64,000 nucleotides of DNA from Microvirga arabica (GTDB taxonomy: Bacteria > Pseudomonadota > Alphaproteobacteria > Rhizobiales > Beijerinckiaceae), in the NCBI RefSeq assembly GCF_016811235.1, contig NZ_JAFBID010000012.1:1-64000 (forward strand). Reading direction: 5' to 3'. Position numbers and translations under genes: made by a program. Below the pieces are notes generated by a model, which saw only the letters and a program-made list of their open reading frames with translations, had not been told where the DNA came from and searched no databases. Positions within the stretch are counted from its first letter, which is position 1, and each line of letters starts with the position of its first letter. Shown here in pieces: positions 36,018-45,969 of this stretch.

Positions 36018-36185
36018 AGGCTTCCGTCATCCAGCACGGCGCAAGCCGATCCGGCATGACACACCTGCATGCGTCCTCCCCTTGGAATTCGTCCCGATTC
36101 AATCCACATTGGGAGAGGAATCTGTTAGAACCATTCTAAATCCACCACTCGGCCGGCCTTGAACCGGCGCAGAGGACAAACGACG

Positions 36186-36746
36186 ATGTTTATTCAGACC
36201 GAAGCCACGCCCAATCCCGCCACCCTGAAGTTCCTGCCCGGCCGCGTCGTGATGCCGGAAGGCACCTTCGAGGCCAAGAATCCCGACCAGGGCGAAGTAT
36301 CCCCCCTCGCTCAGCGCCTCTTCGCCGTTCCCGGCGTGACGGGCGTGTTCTTCGGCTACGACTTCGTCACGGTCACCAAGGCGGATGGCGAGTGGCAGCA
36401 CCTGAAGCCGGCGATCCTCGGCGCCATCATGGAGCATTTCATGACTGGCGCGCCGCTCTTCGCCAACGGCTACGGCGCCTCTCAGGAGGACGGCGAGGAG
36501 TTCTTCGACGAACAGGATGCCGCCACCGTCGAGACCATCAAGGAGCTGCTCGAAACCCGCATCCGCCCGGCGGTGGCTGGCGACGGCGGTGACATCACCT
36601 TCCGGGGCTTTAAGGATGGCACCGTCTATCTCGTCATGAAGGGCGCCTGCTCCGGCTGCCCGTCCTCGACCGCCACCCTGCGCCACGGCATCCAGAACCT
36701 GCTGCGTCACTTCCTACCGGATGTGCGCGAGGTGCAGGCCGTCTGA
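36186..36746 (+). CDS. NifU-like iron-sulfur carrier (Nfu)
   Basis: It has 186 residues. The N-terminal Nfu_N domain (MFIQTEATPNPATLKFLPGR) is joined to a C-terminal NifU domain holding the cluster-binding CxxC in MKGACSGCPSSTATLRHGIQ. It carries a 4Fe-4S cluster from the assembly system to target proteins. AGAGGA precedes the ATG. A terminator follows at 36779-36805. Confidence 0.94.
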   Translation: MFIQTEATPNPATLKFLPGRVVMPEGTFEAKNPDQGEVSPLAQRLFAVPGVTGVFFGYDFVTVTKADGEWQHLKPAILGAIMEHFMTGAPLFANGYGASQEDGEEFFDEQDAATVETIKELLETRIRPAVAGDGGDITFRGFKDGTVYLVMKGACSGCPSSTATLRHGIQNLLRHFLPDVREVQAV

Positions 36747-36778
36747 CGCCTGCGATCAAACCAGAGTTTGGGTTACCC

Positions 36779-36805
36779 AAGCGCGGCCTAAAAGCCGCGC
36801 TTTTC
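36779..36805 (+). terminator. rho-independent terminator after nfu
   Basis: AAGCGCGGC pairs perfectly with GCCGCGCTT around a 6-base loop and is followed by TTTT. It lies 33 bases after the nfu stop and before the convergent tetR gene. Confidence 0.85.
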
Positions 36806-36843
36806 GTTCGTAGGGGATTCGCACGCTTCTTTGACGGCTCTGC

Positions 36844-37428
36844 CTATTCGGGAGCTGTGACCCGCTCCACGAGGCTGATCATCGCTGACTTGAATTCCGC
36901 AGGATCGGCTCCCGACTCGATGGCAAGCGCCGCGCGGTCGAAGGCTGCCGAGAGCAGGGCCGTCATGGCCGGAGTCGGAAACCGACGCTGTAGGGAGCCT
37001 GCGATCGCCTCAAGCCCTTCGCGGAGGGTCCGGGCGGCATGGGCTTCATCGATGGCCGCCATATCGGCCGACCCAAGGACCGCAGGGCCATCCACGAGGA
37101 GCAGGCGTGTGCGGCCGGGAACGGTCATGGCCTCGAGATAGGCCATGCTGCCCTCGACCAGCGCATCCTGAGGGGAGAGATCGGGAGAGGCCGAAGCTTC
37201 GATCTCCTCGGCCACTGCCTGGGCCTCCCGCTCCAGCACGGCCCGGAACAGGTCGCGCTTGTCGGCAAAATGATGATAGAGCGCGCCGCGCGTTACGTGG
37301 GCGGCCTCGACGATCTCAGGTGTGGAGGTCTCGGCGTATCCTTTCTGCACGAACAAGGAGCGGCCGGCCTGCACAAGGGCCTTCCGGGTTGCGTCGGCTC
37401 GCTCAGAATTGGATCGTCTCTGTTGCAT
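36844..37428 (-). CDS. TetR-family transcriptional regulator
   Basis: It has 194 residues. The N-terminal helix-turn-helix is STPEIVEAAHVTRGALYHHF followed by ADKRDLF, the TetR pattern. The C-terminal ligand domain has no recognisable ligand. It is divergent from a VOC-family gene 70 bases away, and two similar 17-base palindromes lie in the gap, one directly before its ATG. By the usual logic it represses both itself and the VOC gene. Confidence 0.92.
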   Translation of the reverse strand: MQQRRSNSERADATRKALVQAGRSLFVQKGYAETSTPEIVEAAHVTRGALYHHFADKRDLFRAVLEREAQAVAEEIEASASPDLSPQDALVEGSMAYLEAMTVPGRTRLLLVDGPAVLGSADMAAIDEAHAARTLREGLEAIAGSLQRRFPTPAMTALLSAAFDRAALAIESGADPAEFKSAMISLVERVTAPE

Positions 37429-37475
37429 ACATACAGCCTGTATGTTATTTCCAACAAAACATGCAGATTATATGT
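37429..37475. promoter_or_regulatory. tandem operator-like palindromes between tetR and VOC gene
   Basis: ACATACAGCCTGTATGT (37429-37445) has perfect 8-base arms around one base. ACATGCAGATTATATGT (37459-37475) keeps the outer ACAT...ATGT and the same 17-base length. The starts are 30 bases apart, about three helical turns, so two TetR dimers could bind on one face. The first abuts the tetR start codon. Confidence 0.7.
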
Positions 37476-37498
37476 TATCGGGCGGAGGTTGAACAGAG

Positions 37499-37927
37499 AT
37501 GAAGATCACGAGCTATTACCCGGTGATCATGACCCGCGATGTTGCCGGCACCGCTGCCTTCTATGCCGAGCATTTCCGCTTCCAGCCGGTCTTTGCGAGC
37601 GACTGGTACGTTCACCTGCAGTTCCGCGACGATGAGGCCGTCAACCTCGCGGTTCTCGACAGCACCCACGACACAATCCCGGCCGGCAGCCGCCAGCCGG
37701 CCGCGGGGCTGCTCCTCAACTTCGAGGTCGAGGATCCGGATGCGCTCTACGACGAGGTCAGGGCCGCCGGCCTACCCATCCTTATCCCGTTGCGCGACGA
37801 GGCTTTCGGGCAGCGGCATTTCATTACGCAGGATCCGAACGGCGTGTTGATCGACGTCATCAAGCCGATCCCGCCGAGCGCTGAATTTGCCGCGCAATAC
37901 GAGGCGGGTGCTCTGCCGCGGAGATAA
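37499..37927 (+). CDS. VOC-superfamily (glyoxalase/dioxygenase-like) protein
   Basis: It has 142 residues, a two-module VOC fold of the usual size. It opens [20 protein letters not shown], a typical betaalphabetabetabeta start, and ends with [20 protein letters not shown], which holds the second metal-side Asp region. Metal ligands are not all clear, so it could be an enzyme or a binding and resistance protein. It is divergent from, and probably controlled by, the TetR gene. Confidence 0.88.
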   Translation: MKITSYYPVIMTRDVAGTAAFYAEHFRFQPVFASDWYVHLQFRDDEAVNLAVLDSTHDTIPAGSRQPAAGLLLNFEVEDPDALYDEVRAAGLPILIPLRDEAFGQRHFITQDPNGVLIDVIKPIPPSAEFAAQYEAGALPRR

Positions 37928-37936
37928 TGCACGGTT

Positions 37937-38034
37937 GTCGTCCCGGCGGCCGCAGGCCGGGAAGGGGATCCATCTACACGCGAGGCGTCATGGCTTCCCT
38001 TCCCCCTCGGCTGCGCTCCGGCCGGGAATGACAC
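37937..38034. repeat. type B palindromic intergenic repeat, copy 2
   Basis: It ends with CTCCGGCCGGGAATGACAC and holds GGGAAGGGGATCCAT facing CTTCCCTTCCCC, like the copies at 32527, 40634 and 42736. The left end is altered (GTCGTCCCGGCGGCC). It sits between the VOC gene and tsaB. Confidence 0.75.
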
Positions 38035-38177
38035 CTTACCCTCCGAGGGCTTTTCTGACTCCATACAGGACGCACGCCCTCAGAACCTCCGCTTGCGTCG
38101 TCCCCTGCGCCGATTCCGGGTTCCCTCCTCTTGGTCCCATGCTCTAAAGAAACAGGGAGACCTGACGGAGACTGACG

Positions 38178-38861
38178 TTGCGTGTCCTTGCCATCGATAC
38201 CGCCCTCGGCGCCTGCTCGGCCTGCATCGTCCAGGCCGGAGAGACCGTGCCGCTGGCGGCCGACACCATCCCCATGGAGCGCGGCCACGCGGAGGCCCTG
38301 ATGCCGCTGCTCGACCGGCTCTCCGCCCAGGTGGGCGGCGGGTTCGAGAGCCTCGACCGGGTCGCCGTGACGGTGGGACCCGGCAGCTATACGGGCCTGA
38401 GGGTCGGCATCAGCGCCGCCCGCGGCATCGGCCTCGCGGCCGGCATTCCCGTGGTGGGCGTGGCCACCCTGTCGGCCTTCCTGGCGCCGCTCATGGTGGG
38501 CGACAAACGCGGGCTGTTTACCGCCGCCATCGATGCCAAGCACAGCCACCTCTACATCCAGGCCGTCGCGCCGGGCGGACGCACCATCATCCCGCCGGGA
38601 CTGATGACCTATCGCGACGCAATCCGGCTTCTCGGCTCGGGGCCGATCATCGTGGCCGGCTCGGCCGCCGCCATGCTGGCGGCTGAGGCCCGGATTCAGG
38701 GCGTCGATGCTCATATCAGCGACGTGTCGGCCTTTCCCGACATCGCCTGGGTGGCGCGCCTCGGGGCGCTGGCCGATCCGGCTCAGGCCCTGCCGAAGCC
38801 GCTTTACCTGCGCGAGCCCGACGCCAAGCCGCAGGACGGGGCCCGAATCGCTCGGCAGTGA
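38178..38861 (+). CDS. tsaB: tRNA t6A synthesis protein TsaB
   Basis: It has 227 residues. The N-terminal MRVLAIDTALGACSACIVQA and GPGSYTGLRVGISAARGI are the TsaB signatures of the ASKHA fold. It partners TsaD and TsaE in making N6-threonylcarbamoyl-adenosine on tRNAs; neither is in this window. The start is TTG with GGAG upstream. The stop overlaps the rimI start by 4 bases. Confidence 0.94.
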   Translation: MRVLAIDTALGACSACIVQAGETVPLAADTIPMERGHAEALMPLLDRLSAQVGGGFESLDRVAVTVGPGSYTGLRVGISAARGIGLAAGIPVVGVATLSAFLAPLMVGDKRGLFTAAIDAKHSHLYIQAVAPGGRTIIPPGLMTYRDAIRLLGSGPIIVAGSAAAMLAAEARIQGVDAHISDVSAFPDIAWVARLGALADPAQALPKPLYLREPDAKPQDGARIARQ

Positions 38862-39358
38862 AACGTCTCGCCATGAGCATTCTCGACCGCTTCCTCCAGC
38901 CGCCTGCGCCGCATGTCGTGCCTGTGGGCACCGATGCGGCTGCGCGGCTTGCGGCGATCCACGCCTCGGCCTTTCCGCGCCCGTGGAGCACCCTCGATTT
39001 CGAGCGCCTGCTCGGGGAGCGTGGCATCGTGGCGGACGGGCTCTTCATCGGCCGCACCACCAAGCCCTCTGGCTTCGTGCTGTCGCGGATCGTGCTCGAC
39101 GAGGCGGAGATCATCACGGTGGCGATCGCCCCTGAGGCCCGCGGGAAAGGCCATGCACACGTCCTGCTCACGCACCATCTCGACGTCCTGTCGCGCCGCG
39201 GCGTCGCCCGCGTGCATCTGGAGGTCGAGGAGGGGAACGGGCCGGCCATCGCCCTCTACCGCCGCGCCGGGTTTCGCGAGACCGGACGGCGGGAGGGCTA
39301 CTACCACAAGGCCGACGGCACGAAGGCTTCAGCGCTCACCATGGCGCTCGACCTATAG
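38858..39358 (+). CDS. rimI: ribosomal-protein-alanine N-acetyltransferase RimI-like
   Basis: It has 166 residues of the GNAT fold. The acetyl-CoA loop is APEARGKGHAHVLL, a variant of RxxGxG, and VEEGNGPAIALYRRAGF is the following signature block. Overlap with tsaB at 38858-38861 (GTGA) supports the GTG start, though ATG 38873 is possible. The pair tsaB-rimI is common and supports the RimI call over other GNATs. Confidence 0.88.
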   Translation: MKRLAMSILDRFLQPPAPHVVPVGTDAAARLAAIHASAFPRPWSTLDFERLLGERGIVADGLFIGRTTKPSGFVLSRIVLDEAEIITVAIAPEARGKGHAHVLLTHHLDVLSRRGVARVHLEVEEGNGPAIALYRRAGFRETGRREGYYHKADGTKASALTMALDL

Positions 39359-39407
39359 CCCCGTTCCCTCACCTACCGTATAACCCTCCGCAAGGAGTCG
39401 TTTAACC

Positions 39408-39863
39408 TTGGCCACACGCAACAGCACATCCGCCAGAATGCGCCGGTCGGACGCCATCGAGCGCGCCTGCCGCGAGAAGGGCCTGCGCATGACGGGCCAG
39501 CGCAAGATCATCGCGCAGGTGCTCGATGCGGCCGAGGACCATCCCGACGTGGTGGAGCTGCATCGCCGCGCGGCTGAGGTGGACGACCGCATCTCCCTCT
39601 CCACCGTCTATCGCACGGTGAAGCTGTTCGAGACGGAGGGCATTCTCGAGCGGCTCGATTTCCGCGACGGGCGCTCGCGCTACGAGCAGGCGGCCCGCGA
39701 GCACCACGACCACCTGATCAATCTCGAGACCGGCGACGTGATCGAGTTCCGCTCCGAGGAAATCGAGGCGCTGCAGAACGAAATCGCCCGGCGGCTCGGC
39801 TACAAGGTGGTGTATCACCGTCTCGAACTCTACGCGGTGCCGCTGGACAAGGACGACGCGTGA
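39408..39863 (+). CDS. Fur-family metal regulator (Fur/Mur)
   Basis: It has 151 residues from a TTG start with AAGGAG 10 bases upstream. The winged helix is GLRMTGQRKIIAQVLDAAED then ISLSTVYRTVKLFE, and the metal site REHHDHLINLETGDVIEF is the classical Fur dimer region. In Rhizobiales the orthologue at this place often responds to manganese (Mur). It lacks the heme motifs of the Irr protein at 24159. It overlaps plsC by 4 bases. Confidence 0.92.
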   Translation: MATRNSTSARMRRSDAIERACREKGLRMTGQRKIIAQVLDAAEDHPDVVELHRRAAEVDDRISLSTVYRTVKLFETEGILERLDFRDGRSRYEQAAREHHDHLINLETGDVIEFRSEEIEALQNEIARRLGYKVVYHRLELYAVPLDKDDA

Positions 39864-40630
39864 CGAAAATCGCCGTCGTCTTCCGGCTGCTCCTGCTCGG
39901 CCTGTGCAGCCTTGTGCTCGTGCCGCTGCAGATGCTCGCCCTGCGTCTCGGCTGGTCGGCCACCCTGCACGTGCTGCCGATGTGGTTTCACCGGGCGCTC
40001 CTGAAAATCTTCAACGTGCGCGTCATCGAGCGCGGTACGCCGCCGGGCCGGGCGCCCACCATCGTGGTGTCGAACCACGTGTCCTGGCTCGACATTCCGG
40101 TGATCGGCTCGCTGCACCCGCTCTCCTTCATCGCGAAATCCGAGATCGAGGGCTGGCCGGTGGTGGGCTTCATGGCGACGCTCCAGCGGTCCGTGTTCAT
40201 CGACCGCCAGCGCCGCAAGGCGACGGCCGAAGTCAACGACGCGCTCGCCCACCGGCTGGTGAAGGGTGAGGTGATCGTGCTGTTTGCCGAAGGCACCACG
40301 AGCGACGGCAACCGGCTCCTGCCTTTCCGCTCCTCGCTGGTGGGCGCAGCCCAGACGGCGCTCATGCATGACAGCGTCGAGCGCGTGCTCCTGCAGCCGC
40401 TCGCCATCACCTATACCCGCCGCCACGGCATGCCCGTGACCCGGCGCGACCGCCCCTTCATCGCCTGGTACGGCGACATGGATCTGGCGCCTCATCTCAA
40501 GATGTTCATTCAGGGCATTCCCATCGACGTGGTGGTGACCTGGGGCGAGCCGATGCCCTTCAACGGCAGCCGCAAGCAAGCGACCGCCTTCGCCGAGGCC
40601 GAGGTGCGCCGGGCGTTGAGGGTGGCATAG
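39860..40630 (+). CDS. plsC: 1-acyl-sn-glycerol-3-phosphate acyltransferase PlsC
   Basis: It has 256 residues. An N-terminal membrane helix is followed by the acyltransferase motif H-x4-D at H73-D78 (SNHVSWLDIP), and FAEGTTSDGN is the glycerol-phosphate binding block. It makes phosphatidic acid from lysophosphatidic acid at the inner membrane. The start overlaps the fur stop, so the two are coupled. A type B repeat follows immediately. Confidence 0.94.
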   Translation: MTKIAVVFRLLLLGLCSLVLVPLQMLALRLGWSATLHVLPMWFHRALLKIFNVRVIERGTPPGRAPTIVVSNHVSWLDIPVIGSLHPLSFIAKSEIEGWPVVGFMATLQRSVFIDRQRRKATAEVNDALAHRLVKGEVIVLFAEGTTSDGNRLLPFRSSLVGAAQTALMHDSVERVLLQPLAITYTRRHGMPVTRRDRPFIAWYGDMDLAPHLKMFIQGIPIDVVVTWGEPMPFNGSRKQATAFAEAEVRRALRVA

Positions 40631-40633
40631 TCA

Positions 40634-40735
40634 GTGTCATCCCGGTGGCCTGCAGGATCGGGAAGGGGATCCACGATCAGGCTAGGCGCTATGGATTACC
40701 TTCCCCTCCGCTTTCGCTCCGGCCGGGATTGATAC
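40634..40735. repeat. type B palindromic intergenic repeat, copy 3
   Basis: It starts GTGTCATCCCGG 4 bases after the plsC stop and ends CTCCGGCCGGGATTGATAC. GGGAAGGGGATCCA faces TACCTTCCCC inside. Together with copy 4 at 42736 it brackets the lysR-DUF1127-gst genes. Its right part overlaps the end of the lysR gene (stop at 40689). Confidence 0.7.
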
Positions 40736-41660
40736 CACGACCGTCCGCTTCCTGCCCCCTCGCCTCGTCCAAGAGCCAGGTGCGAAAGGCCGCCAGCGCC
40801 GGCCGGTCGGCGGTCACCTCGGGGCAGACGACGTAATAGCGGTAGGCGCCTTTCACCTGATGCGGGAAGGGCTGCACCAGACGGCCCGCCTTGAGATAAT
40901 CGCCGATCAGGACGCTGGTCGCCAGCGCCACGCCCTGCCCGGAGGCGGCCGCCTGCAGGCAGAGATAGGTGTGGCTGAAGCGCGGTCCCCGCGACGTGTC
41001 GATTCCCTCGACGCCAAGGGCCTTCAGCCAGGTGTCCCAGGTGGTGTAGTCCGGCACGCCGCTTGCGGCCTCATGGATGAGCATGTGGTGGCGCAGGTCG
41101 GCTGGCTCGCGCAGGGGACGCTCCGGATGGTTGAGCAGGGCCGCGCTGCAGACTGCGAAGAAGACCTCCTCCATCAGCAGGTCCGTGCGCAGGCCCGGAT
41201 AGCCGCCGCGGCCGAAGCGGATCGCGATATCCACGTCCTCCCGGGCGAAATCGGTCAGCTGCATCGAAACCGAGACCCGGACGTCGAATTCCGGATGGCG
41301 CTGCTGGAAGGAACCGAGCCGGGGGATCAGCCAGTTCGAGGCGAGGCTCGGCATGGCGCTCACCGTGATCACATGGGAAGCCTCCGGCCGCAGGGCTTGG
41401 GCCGTCGCGTCGTCAAGGCGATCGAGGATGTCGGACAGTGACGCGGCATAGCGTTCGCCCAAGGGGGTGAGCACCACGCCCCGGCTCGGCTGGCGGAGGA
41501 AGAGCGGCCGCCCGAGCCAGGCCTCGAGGGATTTCACCTGCTGGCCCACGGCGCTCGCCGTGACGGCGATCTCGTCGCCGGCCTTCTCGAAGCTGAGGTG
41601 ACGGGCCGCGGCCTCAAAGGCGCGCAGGGCATTGAGCGGCGGGAGACGGCGGCGGGACAT
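40689..41660 (-). CDS. LysR-family regulator (GcvA-like)
   Basis: It has 323 residues. The N-terminal LPPLNALRAFEAAARHLSFE and ASAVGQQVKSLEAWLGRPLF are the GcvA-type HTH. The effector domain follows to the end. The last 20 or so residues are encoded inside a type B repeat (40634-40735), so the natural C-terminus may have been replaced. It is divergent from the DUF1127 gene and might regulate it and gst; the effector is unknown. Confidence 0.9.
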   Translation of the reverse strand: MSRRRLPPLNALRAFEAAARHLSFEKAGDEIAVTASAVGQQVKSLEAWLGRPLFLRQPSRGVVLTPLGERYAASLSDILDRLDDATAQALRPEASHVITVSAMPSLASNWLIPRLGSFQQRHPEFDVRVSVSMQLTDFAREDVDIAIRFGRGGYPGLRTDLLMEEVFFAVCSAALLNHPERPLREPADLRHHMLIHEAASGVPDYTTWDTWLKALGVEGIDTSRGPRFSHTYLCLQAAASGQGVALATSVLIGDYLKAGRLVQPFPHQVKGAYRYYVVCPEVTADRPALAAFRTWLLDEARGQEADGRGINPGRSESGGEGNP

Positions 41661-41784
41661 GGCGGATCCGGACAGGGCTCAGCCCAAGTTTTTCTTGGGC
41701 GACGCGCAAGAACTTCTCGTTTGCTTGCAGGCTACCACAGGAGCACATTCATCTCCAGAGAAACGCCATCGAAGGAGAACCGTC

Positions 41785-42024
41785 ATGGCGACCGGATATG
41801 CCACAGCAAATCTTGGGTTCCACACCACCCGCCGCAACCATGGGAACACGCTCATGAACCTGCTTCTGCGCTATGAGGCTTGGCTCGACCGCCGCAGGAC
41901 CTTGAAGGCTCTATACGAGCTCGACGATCACGCATTGCATGATATCGGGTTGTCGCGGGCCGACGTGGAGGGCCTGAATGAGGCCTCCTGGCAGGATCAC
42001 CTGCCGCCGTCCATCAGCCGATAA
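41785..42024 (+). CDS. DUF1127 small protein
   Basis: It has 79 residues from ATG 41785, with GAAGGAGA 5 bases upstream. The C-terminal DUF1127 domain reads YELDDHALHDIGLSRADVEG, with an Arg-rich helix before it (YEAWLDRRRTLKALYEL). DUF1127 proteins of alphaproteobacteria can bind RNA and affect stress and phosphate metabolism. It is followed by gst after 20 bases, probably as one transcript. Confidence 0.88.
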   Translation: MATGYATANLGFHTTRRNHGNTLMNLLLRYEAWLDRRRTLKALYELDDHALHDIGLSRADVEGLNEASWQDHLPPSISR

Positions 42025-42044
42025 GCATGTTTGAAAGGCCCCCG

Positions 42045-42728
42045 ATGAAGCTCTATTCCGGCCCCGTCAGCCTCTTCTCCCGTAAAGTGGAGATTGCCCT
42101 CTACGAGAAGGGGCTCGCCTTCGAGCGCATCGGCGTCGCCTTCAGCCAGACGAAGGGCTATGCCCCCAAGCACCCGGACGTGCTGGCGCTCAACCCCAAG
42201 GGACAGGTCCCGGTTCTCGTCGACGGGGACCTGTCCCTCTACGATTCGACCGTGATCCTCGAATACCTGGAAGACGCCTATCCCGAACCGGCGCTCTACC
42301 CGAAGGATTCGCGGGAGCGCGCCCGCTGCCGCCTGCTCGACGTGTTCGCCGACGAGATCATGCTGGCGCCCTTGCGCTTCCTGATGCACCGGACCGAGCC
42401 GAAGCCTGACGATCTTGAGCGCTGGGAGGCGAAAGAACTGAAGGCCCGCGAGGCCGAGCCTGCGCTTGCCGGCCATTTCGCCACGCTCAACCGCCAGCTC
42501 AAAGACCGGGATTACCTCTGCGGCGGTTTCTCAGCCGCGGACATCGCCGTGTTCATGACCGTTTTCTGGACCCGCCGCCTGGGCGGTCCCTCCTTGCGAG
42601 GGCATGAAAACCTGGCTGCTTGGTACGATCGGCTCAGCGCACGCCCGGCCTTCGCGAAGGTCGTTGCTGAAATTCTGGCCGCCGATGCGGAATTGTCCGC
42701 GCCGGTCGAGGGCGCGTTCCGGGAGTGA
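42045..42728 (+). CDS. glutathione S-transferase family protein
   Basis: It has 227 residues. The thioredoxin-like N-terminal domain starts MKLYSGPVSLFSRKVEIALY and holds the glutathione site QVPVLVDGD and DSTVILEYLEDAYP. An all-helical C-terminal domain follows. The catalytic residue would be the Ser of the SLFSRK region. Start 42045 has AAAGG upstream; an ATG at 42027 is possible. Substrate unknown. Confidence 0.9.
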   Translation: MKLYSGPVSLFSRKVEIALYEKGLAFERIGVAFSQTKGYAPKHPDVLALNPKGQVPVLVDGDLSLYDSTVILEYLEDAYPEPALYPKDSRERARCRLLDVFADEIMLAPLRFLMHRTEPKPDDLERWEAKELKAREAEPALAGHFATLNRQLKDRDYLCGGFSAADIAVFMTVFWTRRLGGPSLRGHENLAAWYDRLSARPAFAKVVAEILAADAELSAPVEGAFRE

Positions 42729-42735
42729 GGCAGTA

Positions 42736-42830
42736 GTGTCATTCCCGGCCGGAGCGGAGTGGAAGGGAATCCACCCGCACGCTCCGCACCATGGATCCCC
42801 TTCCCTCGCCTGCGGCTCGCCGGGGACAAC
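42736..42830. repeat. type B palindromic intergenic repeat, copy 4
   Basis: It begins GTGTCATTCCCGGCCGGAGC, identical to copy 1 over 20 bases, and ends CGCCGGGGACAAC. GGAAGGGAATCCA faces GGATCCCCTTCC. It lies 8 bases after the gst stop and before miaB. Confidence 0.75.
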
Positions 42831-42927
42831 AGACGGCGTTGAAACTCTTCAAATCTCTTGAGCCAAACAGCCGCTATTCTCTTGCACGCATAAAAGGCTT
42901 AAAAGGCGCTCATCTTCGCCCGCCCGA

Positions 42928-44310
<1,383 letters not shown>

Positions 44311-44379
44311 TCTGTTGACCGGTAAGACCCCATATCCGTCTGCCGCAACGCCTGCGACAGAGATTCAGAGGAGAGGCAT

Positions 44380-45477
44380 TTGAGCCCAGCGGACAACGCG
44401 ACCGCACGTGCACAAAAGGGACGGAACCCCGGCGGCTTGCATCCCGGCGTCGTCGAAGAGGCCGAAATCATCCTCACCTTCGACGACAACCGCCTCGCCA
44501 GCCTCGTTTTCGGACAATACGACCAGAACCTCGCCCATCTCGAGCGGCGCCTCGACGTGACGGCTATCGCCAACGGCAACCGGGTCACGGTGAAGGGCAC
44601 GCCGGAAGCCTCCGAGATGGCCCGGCGCGTTCTGGAGGGCCTCTATGAGCGCGCCCGCCAGGGCGGAGCCCTCGGCACCGGCGACGTGGACGGTGCCATC
44701 GAGGAGAGCACCCTCCAGGGCAGCCTCTTCCCGGCGGCCGAGGAGCAGCCGGCTACGGGCCTCACCGCCTTCGACCAGATTTCCACCCGCCGGCGCGGGG
44801 CGGTGCGTGCCCGCAACGCCTCGCAGAACACCTATATCAAGGCGCTCAAAACCAACGAGCTCGTCTTCGCCGAGGGTCCTGCCGGCACCGGCAAGACCTG
44901 GCTGGCCGTGGGCTACGCGGTCTCGCTGCTCGAGGCCGGACAGGTGGACCGCCTGATCATTTCGCGCCCGGCCGTGGAAGCGGGCGAGCGGCTCGGCTTC
45001 CTGCCCGGCGACATGCGCGAGAAGGTCGATCCCTATCTTCGCCCGATCTACGATGCGCTCTACGACTTCATGGAGGCCCGACATGTGGACCGGGGCCTGC
45101 AGACCGGCATGATCGAGATCGCGCCTCTCGCCTTCATGCGCGGGCGCACGCTGACCAACGCCCTGGTGCTGCTGGATGAGGCGCAGAACACCACGTCGAT
45201 GCAGATGAAGATGTTTCTCACCCGCCTCGGCGAAGGCTCGCGGATGATCATCACGGGCGATCCGTCGCAGATCGACCTGCCGCCGGGCCAGAAATCGGGT
45301 CTCGTCGAGGCGGTGCGCATCCTCGACGGAGTGGAAGGCATCACCCGCGTGACGTTCAAGGACGCGGACGTGGTGCGCCACGACCTCGTGCGCCGCATCG
45401 TGACCGCCTACGACAAGGCGGCCCGCGAAGCGCCGCCGGAGCCGCCGCGCCAGGATTACCGGGATCGCCGGCCGTGA
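44380..45477 (+). CDS. ybeZ: PhoH-like ATPase (YbeZ)
   Basis: It has 365 residues. An N-terminal KH-like part is followed by the ATPase with Walker A GPAGTGKTWLA and Walker B LVLLDEAQNTTS. It is an RNA-linked helicase-type partner of YbeY, whose gene overlaps by 4 bases. The start is TTG, 13 bases after a GAGGAG. I infer a role in rRNA maturation from the neighbour. Confidence 0.95.
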   Translation: MSPADNATARAQKGRNPGGLHPGVVEEAEIILTFDDNRLASLVFGQYDQNLAHLERRLDVTAIANGNRVTVKGTPEASEMARRVLEGLYERARQGGALGTGDVDGAIEESTLQGSLFPAAEEQPATGLTAFDQISTRRRGAVRARNASQNTYIKALKTNELVFAEGPAGTGKTWLAVGYAVSLLEAGQVDRLIISRPAVEAGERLGFLPGDMREKVDPYLRPIYDALYDFMEARHVDRGLQTGMIEIAPLAFMRGRTLTNALVLLDEAQNTTSMQMKMFLTRLGEGSRMIITGDPSQIDLPPGQKSGLVEAVRILDGVEGITRVTFKDADVVRHDLVRRIVTAYDKAAREAPPEPPRQDYRDRRP

Positions 45478-45950
45478 TCACCCTCGACATCATGATCGAG
45501 GCAGGCGACTGGGCCCGCCTCGAAGACGCCGAGGCCCTGGCGCAGAAAGCCGCCGAGGCGGCGCTCGCCGTCACTTACGAGGCGGACGAGGAGTTCGAGG
45601 CCAGCGTCATGCTCACCAACGACGCCCAGATCCGGGAGTTGAACCGCACCTGGCGGGACAAGGACAAGCCGACGAATGTGCTGTCCTTCCCGGCGCCCGA
45701 GCAGCCGGGTGCAACAGGGCCTCGCCATTTGGGCGATATTGCTCTAGCGTACGAAACCCTGGTGCGTGAATCCGAGGAGGAATCCAAGGAGCTTGCGCAT
45801 CATTTCGCCCATCTGATCGTCCATGGCGTTCTGCACCTTCTCGGCTACGACCACGAGGTCGAGGCGGAGGCGGAGATCATGGAAGGTCTCGAGGTCAAGG
45901 CGCTCGCCACCCTTGGCATCGCCGACCCCTATCGCGATATGGCAGCATAA
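45474..45950 (+). CDS. ybeY: endoribonuclease / rRNA maturation factor YbeY
   Basis: It has 158 residues. The zinc motif H-x3-H-x5-H is HGVLHLLGYDHE, and DKPTNVLSFP is the other family block. It takes part in 16S rRNA 3'-end processing and ribosome quality control. GTG start overlaps the phoH stop (45474-45477). Confidence 0.96.
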   Translation: MITLDIMIEAGDWARLEDAEALAQKAAEAALAVTYEADEEFEASVMLTNDAQIRELNRTWRDKDKPTNVLSFPAPEQPGATGPRHLGDIALAYETLVRESEEESKELAHHFAHLIVHGVLHLLGYDHEVEAEAEIMEGLEVKALATLGIADPYRDMAA

Positions 45951-45969
45951 CGGCTGACAACCCACGGCA

